Of a DNA stretch of 64,000 bases, positions 27,456 to 35,533 are shown piece by piece; within the stretch, counting starts at the first letter, position 1, and each line of letters starts with the position of its first letter. A model generated the notes under the pieces. That model saw nothing but the letters and a program-made list of their open reading frames with translations. It did no database searches and was not told the origin of the DNA. A program made the translations under genes and the position numbers. The stretch is from an uncultured Lacinutrix sp. (GTDB lineage Bacteria; Bacteroidota; Bacteroidia; Flavobacteriales; Flavobacteriaceae): NCBI GenBank assembly GCA_937129145.1, contig CAKZMU010000078.1, positions 1 through 64,000 on the forward strand, in the 5' to 3' direction.

Positions 27456-29699
27456 TTGAAAAAATCAACTATTATATTAACTCTATTTCTACTAGTGTCG
27501 TTTTCTGCAAAAGCACAAAACAAAACTGGAGATAATGCTACACAAAAAATCGGACTAGTACTTAGCGGTGGAGGTGCCAAAGGATTGGCACATATAGGTG
27601 TTTTAAAAGCTATTGACAGTCTTGGTATAAAAATAGACCATATCGCAGGCACAAGTATGGGAGCAGTGATTGGTTCGTTGTATGCTTCAGGATATTCTGG
27701 AAAAGAATTGGAAATAATATTTAACGAGTTAGATTTCGATAAACTTATTGGCGACGATTTACCAAGAGCATCAAAAACATTTTATGAACGTGATAATGCA
27801 GAGAAATATGCTATTTCTATTCCTTTTAATAATTTTAAAATACAATTACCTTCAGCAATTTCTAGAGGGCAAAATGTGTTTAATTTATTCTCAAAACTCA
27901 CGTTGCACGTTAGCGATATAGAAGAGTTTAAAAATCTGCCAATTCCTTTTTTCTGTATAGCAACCAATGTAGAAACAGGAAAGCCTGTGGTTTTGGAAAA
28001 CGGAAGTTTAGCACAAGCCATTGCAGCAAGTGGTGCTTTTCCGTCGTTGTTTCAGCCAATTATTATTAATGACCAAATTTTAATAGATGGTGGCGTGGTT
28101 AATAATTACCCAATAGATGAGTTACGAGCCAAAGGCATGGATATTATTATTGGAGTGGATGTTCAAGATGATTTAGCTTCGAGAGAAAATTTAAAATCGG
28201 CGCCTGAAATCCTGTTACAAATCAATAATTATAGGACGATTAAGGATATGAAAGAGAAGTCTACTAGGACTGATATTTATATTAAGCCAGATATAAAAGA
28301 ATTCACGGTAGTCTCTTTTGATGATGGCGAACAAATAATTAAAAGGGGAGAAGTTGCGGCAGCTAAAAATTTAAGTGCATTAAAACAATTAGCTGCTAAA
28401 AGCACACATAATGTAATGCCAACATATTCAATACCAACCATAGATAGCCTTAAAATAAACAACATACTTTTAAAAGGAAACGAAAAATATACAAGAGCCT
28501 ATGTGCTTGGTAAATTGAAAATAAAAGGAAATGAAAAAACAACCTACCAAGAGTTTACAAGAGGTGTAAACAACTTAGTAGCAACCAATAATTTTGATAG
28601 CTTTCTATACCAGTTTAAGCCAAAAAATGATGGCTACGATTTAATTGCAAACCTAAAAGAAAGCGATACAAAAACATATTTAAAACTGGGTGCTCATTAT
28701 GACGATTTATATAAAAGTGCAGCACTATTAAACCTTACCCAAAAACGGTTGTTGTTAAAAAACGATGTAGCTAGTTTAGACCTTATTCTTGGCGATAATA
28801 TTAGATATAATTTTGAGTATTATATTGATAAAGGTTTTTACTGGAGCATAGGTTTACGCTCTAGATATAACTCGTTTCATAAAAACATAAATGCCTCATT
28901 ATTGTTGACTGAAGCTGAAATAACCACAACAGGATTAAACAAACTGGATATTCATTTAGAGGATTTGACCAATCAGTTTTACTTGCAAACACTGTTTAGA
29001 AAAGATTTATCGTTATCTCTAGGAGCGGAATTAAAAAGACTTAAAATTACTTCGGAAACTATTGTAAATAACCCAGATCCAAACGCAAATAAAACAACCT
29101 TTGAGAACAGTGATTTCTTTAGTTTGTTTGGAAACTTAAAATTTGATACTTATAGTAACAGGTTTTTTCCAAAAACCGGATTTTTATTTGACGGTGATTT
29201 TCAGTTGTATGTATCATCTTCCAATTTTAACAACAATTTCGCTCAGTTTTCATTTGCTAAAGCCAATATAGGTTATGTGGTTGGTGTGTCAGATAAATTT
29301 TCTATCCTATTTGGTTCAGAAGGTGGTTTTAGAATAGGAGACCATTCTAATCAATCTCTAAGTTTTGCTTTGGGAGGTTATGGCAATAATTTCATTAATA
29401 ATTTCATTTCATTTTATGGGTATGACCATATTTCAATAATTGGAGACAGTTTTGTTAAGGGACTTATTAATTTAGACTACGAGTTTGTAAAAAACCATCA
29501 TATTAATTTTTCAGCCAACTATGCCAATGTAGCTGACAATATTTTTATAGATGGCGAATGGCTTACAATTCCAGATTATAGTGGTTACGCCTTTGGCTAT
29601 GGGTTTGACACCATTATTGGGCCTATAGAAGCAAAATATACGTGGTCACCCGAAACCAGCCAAAGCAAGTGGTTTTTTAATATTGGCTTTTGGTTTTGA
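27456..29699 (+). CDS. Patatin-like phospholipase fused to an outer-membrane beta-barrel (type Vd autotransporter-like)
   Basis: 747 residues with a TTG start (27456) and signal peptide MKKSTIILTLFLLVSFSAKAQ. The patatin domain (about 32-270) has the oxyanion loop SGGGAKG (37-43), nucleophile Ser67 in GTSMG (65-69) and catalytic Asp211 in IDGGVVNNYP, so it should be an active lipid acyl hydrolase. A POTRA-like segment (about 325-390, INNILLKGNEKYTRAYVLGKL) leads to a C-terminal barrel of the BamA/Omp85-like type ending in WFFNIGFWF, with the expected terminal Phe. This order matches PlpD-like proteins, which secrete or display their own phospholipase. Confidence 0.9.
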   Translation: MKKSTIILTLFLLVSFSAKAQNKTGDNATQKIGLVLSGGGAKGLAHIGVLKAIDSLGIKIDHIAGTSMGAVIGSLYASGYSGKELEIIFNELDFDKLIGDDLPRASKTFYERDNAEKYAISIPFNNFKIQLPSAISRGQNVFNLFSKLTLHVSDIEEFKNLPIPFFCIATNVETGKPVVLENGSLAQAIAASGAFPSLFQPIIINDQILIDGGVVNNYPIDELRAKGMDIIIGVDVQDDLASRENLKSAPEILLQINNYRTIKDMKEKSTRTDIYIKPDIKEFTVVSFDDGEQIIKRGEVAAAKNLSALKQLAAKSTHNVMPTYSIPTIDSLKINNILLKGNEKYTRAYVLGKLKIKGNEKTTYQEFTRGVNNLVATNNFDSFLYQFKPKNDGYDLIANLKESDTKTYLKLGAHYDDLYKSAALLNLTQKRLLLKNDVASLDLILGDNIRYNFEYYIDKGFYWSIGLRSRYNSFHKNINASLLLTEAEITTTGLNKLDIHLEDLTNQFYLQTLFRKDLSLSLGAELKRLKITSETIVNNPDPNANKTTFENSDFFSLFGNLKFDTYSNRFFPKTGFLFDGDFQLYVSSSNFNNNFAQFSFAKANIGYVVGVSDKFSILFGSEGGFRIGDHSNQSLSFALGGYGNNFINNFISFYGYDHISIIGDSFVKGLINLDYEFVKNHHINFSANYANVADNIFIDGEWLTIPDYSGYAFGYGFDTIIGPIEAKYTWSPETSQSKWFFNIGFWF

Positions 29700-29706
29700 T
29701 GATTTT

Positions 29707-29732
29707 GTCATGCTGAACTTGTTTCAGTATCT
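29707..29732. repeat. Dispersed-repeat-like element with small hairpin
   Basis: In the 207-base gap before hmgA, a segment reading GTCATGCTGAACTTGTTTCA and on into GTATCT contains CTGAA/TTCAG arms (29713-29717 and 29723-29727) with a 5-base loop. I recognise this as a type of intergenic repeat common in Flavobacteriaceae, from memory rather than a search. A second small palindrome (ATTCT, then AGAAT) lies at 29765-29778. No other feature is seen in the gap except an imperfect TATCTTTA near 29836. Confidence 0.45.
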
Positions 29733-29906
29733 CATTTTAACGATATTTGTTATAATATGAAACCATTCTGGACAGAATATCTAGTGCTTCTACATTACCT
29801 TATCAAGAGAAACCCTGAATAAGGTGGCATTTTCGTATCTTTAATCAAGCAAATTATAAATCTTAAGTTATTAACTACTTAAGACTAATTTTTAAATCTT
29901 AAAACA

Positions 29907-31061
29907 ATGCCGTTTTATCATACATTAGGAAATATTCCACCTAAAAGACATACGATATTTAAAAAACCAAATGGAGATTATTATTACGAACAACTTTTTG
30001 GTACCATTGGATTTGATGGAATGTCTACAAACTCATACCACGAGCAACGACCAACACAAGTAAAAGCTATTAAAAAGCAGTATAGTGTTAAGCCAAAAGT
30101 AGCTAAAGCCAATAACATACAATCCTACAAGTTTAAAGGCTTTCAAATACAACCAGAAACCGATTATTTACAAAGTAGAAAAACCATACTCACCAATAGC
30201 GATTGTAACATCATTTTAGCAGCACCTCAAAACAAATCGCAAGAGTATTTCTATAAAAATACAGATGCAGACGAAATGATTTTTATCCATAAAGGCACAG
30301 GGAAACTGCGTACCATGTATGGAAATCTAGATTTTAAGTATGGTGATTATTTAATTATTCCAAGAGGAATGATTTACAAAATAGATTTCGATACCGATGA
30401 TAATAGACTGTTCATTGTTGAGTCATTTCATCCAATATATACACCAAAACGTTATCGAAATTGGTTTGGGCAACTCTTAGAACATTCACCTTACTGTGAA
30501 CGTGATATTCGTCGTCCTGAAGAATTAGAAACGTATAATGAAACAGGAGATTTTCTAATTAATGTAAAAAAACAAGGAGAAATTATTGAAATGGTGTATG
30601 CCTCACATCCTTTTGATGTGGTCGGGTATGACGGTTATAATTATCCGTATGCATTTTCAATTCACGATTTTGAACCTATAACAGGTCGCATACATCAACC
30701 GCCACCAGTACATCAAACCTTTGAAACTGCTGCGTTTGTAGTATGTAGTTTTGTACCTCGTTTATACGATTATCATCCAGAAGCAATTCCAGCACCTTAC
30801 AACCACAGTAATATTGATAGCGATGAGGTGTTGTATTATGTAGATGGGGATTTTATGAGTAGAAACGATATTGAAGCAGGACATATTTCGTTGCATCCAG
30901 CAGGTATTCCGCATGGACCACATCCTGGAGCAATGGAGCGAAGTATTGGCAAAAAAGACACACAAGAATTAGCTGTAATGGTCGATACATTTAAGCCATT
31001 ACAAGTCACCGAAGAGGCATTAAAAATAGCAGACGGAGATTATTATAAATCTTGGTTATAA
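29907..31061 (+). CDS. hmgA: Homogentisate 1,2-dioxygenase
   Basis: Non-haem iron dioxygenase that opens the aromatic ring of homogentisate to maleylacetoacetate in tyrosine/phenylalanine breakdown. At 384 residues it is the shorter bacterial form. Signatures are MPFYHTLGNIPPKRH at the start, DADEMIFIHKGTGKLRTMYG (cupin strand), ESFHPIYTPKRYRNWFGQLLEHSPYCERD, and the iron-site segment ISLHPAGIPHGPHPGAMERSIG with His/Glu ligands. It precedes hppD, which makes its substrate; 114 bases of repeat-like sequence lie between them. Fumarylacetoacetase and maleylacetoacetate isomerase are not in the window. Confidence 0.96.
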   Translation: MPFYHTLGNIPPKRHTIFKKPNGDYYYEQLFGTIGFDGMSTNSYHEQRPTQVKAIKKQYSVKPKVAKANNIQSYKFKGFQIQPETDYLQSRKTILTNSDCNIILAAPQNKSQEYFYKNTDADEMIFIHKGTGKLRTMYGNLDFKYGDYLIIPRGMIYKIDFDTDDNRLFIVESFHPIYTPKRYRNWFGQLLEHSPYCERDIRRPEELETYNETGDFLINVKKQGEIIEMVYASHPFDVVGYDGYNYPYAFSIHDFEPITGRIHQPPPVHQTFETAAFVVCSFVPRLYDYHPEAIPAPYNHSNIDSDEVLYYVDGDFMSRNDIEAGHISLHPAGIPHGPHPGAMERSIGKKDTQELAVMVDTFKPLQVTEEALKIADGDYYKSWL

Positions 31062-31170
31062 GCCCCTAAATCCCCAAAGGGGATTTTTTGAGGCAAGTAA
31101 ATTTATTAACAAAACTCTCCACGTCCAGTTTAGAGTTCCCTCCCTCTGGGAGGGTTAGGGTGGGCTTTTT
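31061..31170. repeat. Intergenic repeat element with two hairpins and complementary ends
   Basis: Fills the hmgA-hppD gap. The left end (AGCCCCTAA) and right end (TTAGGGTGGGCT) are nearly complementary. Inside are an 8-bp hairpin (31068-31075 with 31079-31086) and a 7-bp perfect hairpin CCCTCCC/TCT/GGGAGGG (31138-31154). This arrangement looks like a mobile palindromic element of flavobacterial genomes, not a simple terminator. The C/G-rich blocks stand out against the AT-rich background. Confidence 0.6.
31068..31089 (+). terminator. Terminator-like hairpin after hmgA, within the repeat element
   Basis: AAATCCCC/AAA/GGGGATTT followed by a T-run, starting 7 bases past the hmgA stop. It could end or attenuate hmgA transcription before hppD. 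Confidence 0.5.
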
Positions 31171-31175
31171 TATAG

Positions 31176-32324
31176 ATGGAATCAGTAAACTACGGATTAG
31201 AAAAAATATTTGAAGGAGCGCAAGATTTCTTGCCACTTCTAGGAACAGACTACGTCGAATTTTACGTAGGCAACGCAAAACAAGCAGCACATTTTTACAA
31301 AACAGCCTTTGGGTTTCAATCGTTGGCATATGCAGGATTGGAAACTGGCGTTAAGGATAGAGCGAGTTATGTGTTGGTTCAAGATAAAATTAGGTTGGTA
31401 CTTACCACACCGTTAAACAGCAGTTCACCAATTAATGACCACATTGTAAAACATGGTGATGGCGTCAAGGTAGTAGCACTTTGGGTGGATGATGCCAGAA
31501 GCGCATATCAAGAAACAACCAATAGAGGTGCAAAATCGTATCTAGAACCTATTGCTGAAAAAGATGAATTTGGTGAAGTTGTAAAAGCAGGCATTCATAC
31601 CTATGGTGAAACAGTTCACATGTTTATCGAACGCAAAAACTATAATGGCACGTTTCTTCCAGGATACCAAAAATGGGAATCTGATTATAATCCAACGTCT
31701 GTAGGATTAAAATACATAGACCACATGGTTGGTAATGTAGGTTGGGGAGAAATGAATCAATGGGTAAAATGGTATGAAGATGTTATGGGATTTGAAAATT
31801 TCTTATCGTTTGATGACAAACAAATCCATACAGAATACTCGGCTTTAATGAGTAAAGTAATGAGTAATGGTAATGGACGCATAAAATTTCCAATTAATGA
31901 ACCAGCTGAAGGAAAAAAGAAATCTCAAATTGAGGAATATTTAGATTTTTATGAAGGCCCAGGTGTTCAGCACATAGCAGTTGCGACCGATGATATTATA
32001 TCTACAGTATCCCAATTAAGAGAAAGAGGGATTGAATTTTTATCAACACCACCTGAAGAATATTACAGAGCAGTTCCAGGCAGATTAGAAGAATTTAGCC
32101 ACGAACTTAGAGAGGATATAGAAACTTTAAGAAGCTTAGGAATAATGATTGATGCCGACGAAGAAGGATACTTATTACAAATTTTCACGAAACCAGTTGA
32201 AGACAGGCCAACACTATTCTTTGAAATCATTCAACGTATGGGAGCAAGAGGTTTTGGTGCAGGGAATTTCAAGGCACTTTTTGAGTCTATAGAGCGTGAA
32301 CAAGCCAATAGAGGTACATTATAA
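31176..32324 (+). CDS. hppD: 4-hydroxyphenylpyruvate dioxygenase
   Basis: Converts 4-hydroxyphenylpyruvate to homogentisate, the step before HmgA. 382 residues made of two vicinal-oxygen-chelate halves. The iron ligands are visible as His in KYIDHMVGNVG (about 185), His in GVQHIAVATDD (about 265) and Glu in PTLFFEIIQRMG (about 345). The C-terminal GARGFGAGNFKALFESIEREQ is a family hallmark. A hairpin terminator follows the stop. Confidence 0.97.
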   Translation: MESVNYGLEKIFEGAQDFLPLLGTDYVEFYVGNAKQAAHFYKTAFGFQSLAYAGLETGVKDRASYVLVQDKIRLVLTTPLNSSSPINDHIVKHGDGVKVVALWVDDARSAYQETTNRGAKSYLEPIAEKDEFGEVVKAGIHTYGETVHMFIERKNYNGTFLPGYQKWESDYNPTSVGLKYIDHMVGNVGWGEMNQWVKWYEDVMGFENFLSFDDKQIHTEYSALMSKVMSNGNGRIKFPINEPAEGKKKSQIEEYLDFYEGPGVQHIAVATDDIISTVSQLRERGIEFLSTPPEEYYRAVPGRLEEFSHELREDIETLRSLGIMIDADEEGYLLQIFTKPVEDRPTLFFEIIQRMGARGFGAGNFKALFESIEREQANRGTL

Positions 32325-32348
32325 CAAATATTTAACTAAAATTAGCTT

Positions 32349-32382
32349 AAAAACTCTGTTGATTATATCGATAGAGTTTTTT
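32349..32382 (+). terminator. Terminator after hppD
   Basis: AAAAACTCT (32349-32357) pairs with AGAGTTTTT (32373-32381) around a loop of about 11-15 bases, with trailing T's. It is followed 9 bases later by the promoter of the next operon. Confidence 0.65.
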
Positions 32383-32390
32383 GGTTTTAA

Positions 32391-32398
32391 TACTTTTG
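32391..32398 (+). promoter_or_regulatory. -7 promoter box for the DUF3108/TDO/M23/pgi operon
   Basis: TACTTTTG, a perfect TAnnTTTG match, lies 74 bases before the ATG at 32473 and just after the hppD terminator. It supports a separate transcript and argues against the longer reading frame that would start inside hppD. Confidence 0.55.
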
Positions 32399-32472
32399 GA
32401 ACAGTAATTGTATTTTTATGTATAATAACAATAAAAACACAATATTTTGGTTTAAATATAATTACTCAAATT

Positions 32473-33252
32473 ATGAAAAAGAATCTACTTATAGTATTAG
32501 TATTACTAGCTTGTATGCCTACTTTCGCCCAAAAAGAGTCAGCATATAAGGCTGGAGAATGGTTTAAATTTAAAATGAGCTATAGTGGCTGGATGAAAGC
32601 AGGTGAGGCCACCATGGAACTTAAAGAAAAGAAACTCAAAGGAAAACCCGTATTCCATGTTGTTGGAAAAGGTAAAACAACTGGAGCTATTAGCTGGTTT
32701 TTTAAAGTAAGAGATAGATATGAAAGCTATTTCGATAAAGAAAACAATTTACCTTACAAGTTTGTAAGAGATATTAATGAAGGTGGTCATACAAAAAAAC
32801 TGGAAATAGAGTTTGACCAAGAAAACCAAAAGGCTCATGTAAATAATATCAAGAAAAAAAGAAAAACTACTCATGATACCGAACCTAGTGTTCAAGACAT
32901 GGTATCGGCTTTTTATTATTTGCGGAATAATTACGACACCACAAACATAAAACCAGGAGACGAGGTGAATCTCACCATGTTTTTTGATTATGAAAACTAC
33001 AATTTTAAACTAAAATATTTAGGTGTAGAAACCATTAAAACCAACTTCGGAAAAGTAAAATGCTTAATGTTTAGGCCTTATGTAATGGCAGGACGTGTAT
33101 TTAAAGAAGAAGAAAGTTTAACTTTGTGGGTAAGTGCAGATAAAAATAAAATACCTTTGCGCTTAAAAGCCGATTTAGCTATTGGCTCTTTACGTGCCGA
33201 TTTAGAAGCTTTTAGAGGACTAAAACATCCGTTTGAAATTCAATTTGATTAA
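32473..33252 (+). CDS. DUF3108 family secreted protein
   Basis: 259 residues from the ATG at 32473, where a clean signal peptide begins (MKKNLLIVLVLLACMPTFAQ). A reading frame extending back to 32296 overlaps the end of hppD and crosses its terminator, so I reject it. The mature protein is a single beta-rich DUF3108 domain: YKAGEWFKFKMSYSGWMKAGEATMEL at the N-terminus, DMVSAFYYLRN in the middle, and LTLWVSADKNKIPLRLKADLAIGSLRADLE near the end. DUF3108 is a periplasmic domain of unknown function. It lies 5 bases before the TDO homologue. Confidence 0.88.
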   Translation: MKKNLLIVLVLLACMPTFAQKESAYKAGEWFKFKMSYSGWMKAGEATMELKEKKLKGKPVFHVVGKGKTTGAISWFFKVRDRYESYFDKENNLPYKFVRDINEGGHTKKLEIEFDQENQKAHVNNIKKKRKTTHDTEPSVQDMVSAFYYLRNNYDTTNIKPGDEVNLTMFFDYENYNFKLKYLGVETIKTNFGKVKCLMFRPYVMAGRVFKEEESLTLWVSADKNKIPLRLKADLAIGSLRADLEAFRGLKHPFEIQFD

Positions 33253-33257
33253 TAATT

Positions 33258-34190
33258 ATGTCTAACCAACCAGATTATAGCCACTTACTAAATAAAATCA
33301 AGCAAAAGTACGACGCCGAAAGCGAAGACACCGAAAACTATTTAGAAGGTTTACTCTATTCAAATTCTATTACCTATTGGGATTATATTCATACCGATGC
33401 CCTATTGAGTCTTCAAATACAACGCACCACGTTTCCAGATGAAATGGTATTTATTACCTATCATCAAATTAACGAGCTGCTGTTTAAAATGATACTTTGG
33501 GAAATTTCTCAAGTAGCCGAAAACGAACAATTAACAGCTAAATTCTTTGAAGACAAATTAATGCGCATTAGTCGTTATTTCGATATGTTAACAACGTCAT
33601 TCAACATTATGCGTGAAGGAATGGATGTCGAGCAATACAGTAAATTCAGGCACACATTAACGCCTGCAAGCGGTTTTCAAAGTGGACAATACCGTAAAAT
33701 TGAATTTGCCTCGACCGAGCTTATTAACTTAATAGATAATAGGTTTAGAAAAACCATAGACAGAAACACACCTTTCGAGCATGCGTTTGACCATTTATAT
33801 TGGCAAGCTGCAGGAAAAGATTATAAAACTGGCAGCAAATCAAAGTTACTTATCAATTTTGAAAAGCGTTATAAAGAAGAGTTTATAACCTTCATGAAAA
33901 TATATAACACTAAAAATTTATGGTCTCGTTTTAAAGAATTACCAGAAGCCGACCAAAAAAATAAAGCCCTAGTAAAAGCCATGAGGCATTACGATTACAC
34001 GGTTAATATTACTTGGGTTATGGCACATTATAATGCAGCCGTACATTATATTTTAGGACCAGAAGGCGATGGCGAAGCAACTGGTGGAAGCGATTGGCAA
34101 AAATATATGCACCCAAAGTATCAAAAAAGAATATTTTTTCCTGAACTTTGGAGCCAACAAGAAATTGATAACTGGGGAGAAAACGTTTAA
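33258..34190 (+). CDS. Tryptophan 2,3-dioxygenase family protein
   Basis: 310-residue helical protein of the haem-dependent TDO family, which opens the indole ring of tryptophan to N-formylkynurenine. Matches include ITYWDYIHTDALLSLQ, ITYHQINELLFKMILWE (distal His in YHQ), FRHTLTPASGFQSGQYRKIE, and VMAHYNAAVHYILG with the probable proximal haem His. The canonical GTGGSSG loop reads EATGGSD, so this is a diverged branch and its exact substrate is less certain. No kynureninase or formamidase is present nearby. Two bases separate it from the M23 peptidase gene. Confidence 0.85.
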   Translation: MSNQPDYSHLLNKIKQKYDAESEDTENYLEGLLYSNSITYWDYIHTDALLSLQIQRTTFPDEMVFITYHQINELLFKMILWEISQVAENEQLTAKFFEDKLMRISRYFDMLTTSFNIMREGMDVEQYSKFRHTLTPASGFQSGQYRKIEFASTELINLIDNRFRKTIDRNTPFEHAFDHLYWQAAGKDYKTGSKSKLLINFEKRYKEEFITFMKIYNTKNLWSRFKELPEADQKNKALVKAMRHYDYTVNITWVMAHYNAAVHYILGPEGDGEATGGSDWQKYMHPKYQKRIFFPELWSQQEIDNWGENV

Positions 34191-34192
34191 AA

Positions 34193-35533
34193 ATGATTTT
34201 TAAAAACAAAACATTACGAATCGTGTTTTTAACGCTAACAATAGGTGTTGGCACAATAGCTTGTAAAGAAGAACCAAAAGAAGAGTCTGTTGCTGAAGAA
34301 TTAGTCTTAGAAGAGGTAGTTGAAAGATATGAATTTGGTTTTAACCTTGACGATTTTATAGTTATAAGAGACACCATAAAAAGCGGCGATACATTTGGTA
34401 AAATACTTGAGCGAAACAAAATAGGCTATCCTCAAATTTATAATATTGTTGAAAAAGCCAAAGACACGTTCGATATCACAAGAAGGCTTCAAGTAGGGAA
34501 ACCCTACACGCTATTGTGCTCAAAAGATTCATTACAACAGCCGCAAAGTTTTATATATCAACCTAGTAAGGAAGATTATGTGGTCATAAATTTTCAGGAT
34601 TCCATACACGCTTATACCAACAAAAAACCAATTAAGTTTGTTGATAAAGAATTAACAGGCACAATAACTTCTAGTATTTCTCAAACATTGGATAGCCTTG
34701 GTATAAGTCAAGTTTTAGCACATAAAATGGCTGATGATATCTATGCATGGACAATTGATTTTAATAGACTTTATCCAGGCGATAAATTTAAGGTTATATA
34801 TACAGACAAATATATAGACGATAGTATTTATGTAGGTGTGCATAATGTGAAAGCAGCATATTTTGAACATAAAAACGAACCTTTTTATGCATTCGAATTT
34901 GAAACAGACAGCGAAAAAGGTATTGTTGATTATTTTGATGATGAAGCCAAAAATTTACGTAGAGCATTTTTAAAAGCACCAGTACAATTTAGTCGTGTGT
35001 CTTCTCGCTATAACTTACGAAGACGAATAGCTTATTATGGGAACAAAGTACGACCACATCGAGGTACTGATTTTGCTGCAAGCATAGGCACACCAATTTT
35101 AGCAACTGCAAACGGAACAGTGACAAAGTCAAGCTATACGAGAGGTAACGGTAAATATGTAAAAATAAAACATAATGCCACATATAGCACCCAATATTTA
35201 CACATGAAAAACAGAAATGTGAAGGTTGGGCAATTTGTAAAACAAGGTGATATTATTGGTTGGGTTGGCATGACAGGAAACACAGGAGGGCCTCATGTAT
35301 GCTATCGTTTCTGGAAAAATGGAAAACAAGTGGACCCATTTAAACAGAAATTACCAGAAGCCGAACCAATTTCTGATAGTCTTAAGGTAGAATATCTAGA
35401 ATTTATTAAACCGCTTAGAGCGCAATTAGACGATATTGAATTTTTAAAAGACACATTAAAAGTTAAAATAGATAGCTTAGAGATATTAGACAAACAAATT
35501 CTAGCTGAGGACGATTTAATTACCGAAGAATAA
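34193..35533 (+). CDS. M23 family peptidase lipoprotein (LytM-like)
   Basis: 446 residues with a lipoprotein signal ending GVGTIAC, followed by an acidic KEEPKEE stretch. After an opacity-associated/LysM-like region (about 60-130, SGDTFGKILERNKIGYPQIYNIV) comes a C-terminal lysostaphin/LytM fold: RPHRGTDFAASIGTPILATANG (first zinc His and Asp), TQYLHMKN, and GNTGGPHVCYRFW. The usual HxH of M23 enzymes is H-V-C here, so Cys replaces the second His ligand. A coiled-coil-like tail follows. A role in trimming peptidoglycan cross-links or activating amidases is inferred. Its stop overlaps the pgi start (TAATG). Confidence 0.88.
   Translation: MIFKNKTLRIVFLTLTIGVGTIACKEEPKEESVAEELVLEEVVERYEFGFNLDDFIVIRDTIKSGDTFGKILERNKIGYPQIYNIVEKAKDTFDITRRLQVGKPYTLLCSKDSLQQPQSFIYQPSKEDYVVINFQDSIHAYTNKKPIKFVDKELTGTITSSISQTLDSLGISQVLAHKMADDIYAWTIDFNRLYPGDKFKVIYTDKYIDDSIYVGVHNVKAAYFEHKNEPFYAFEFETDSEKGIVDYFDDEAKNLRRAFLKAPVQFSRVSSRYNLRRRIAYYGNKVRPHRGTDFAASIGTPILATANGTVTKSSYTRGNGKYVKIKHNATYSTQYLHMKNRNVKVGQFVKQGDIIGWVGMTGNTGGPHVCYRFWKNGKQVDPFKQKLPEAEPISDSLKVEYLEFIKPLRAQLDDIEFLKDTLKVKIDSLEILDKQILAEDDLITEE

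Noticed and set aside
32296-32472. 59-residue N-terminal extension of the DUF3108 protein
   Set aside because: It overlaps the end of hppD and crosses a terminator and a promoter box; a proper signal peptide starts at 32473.
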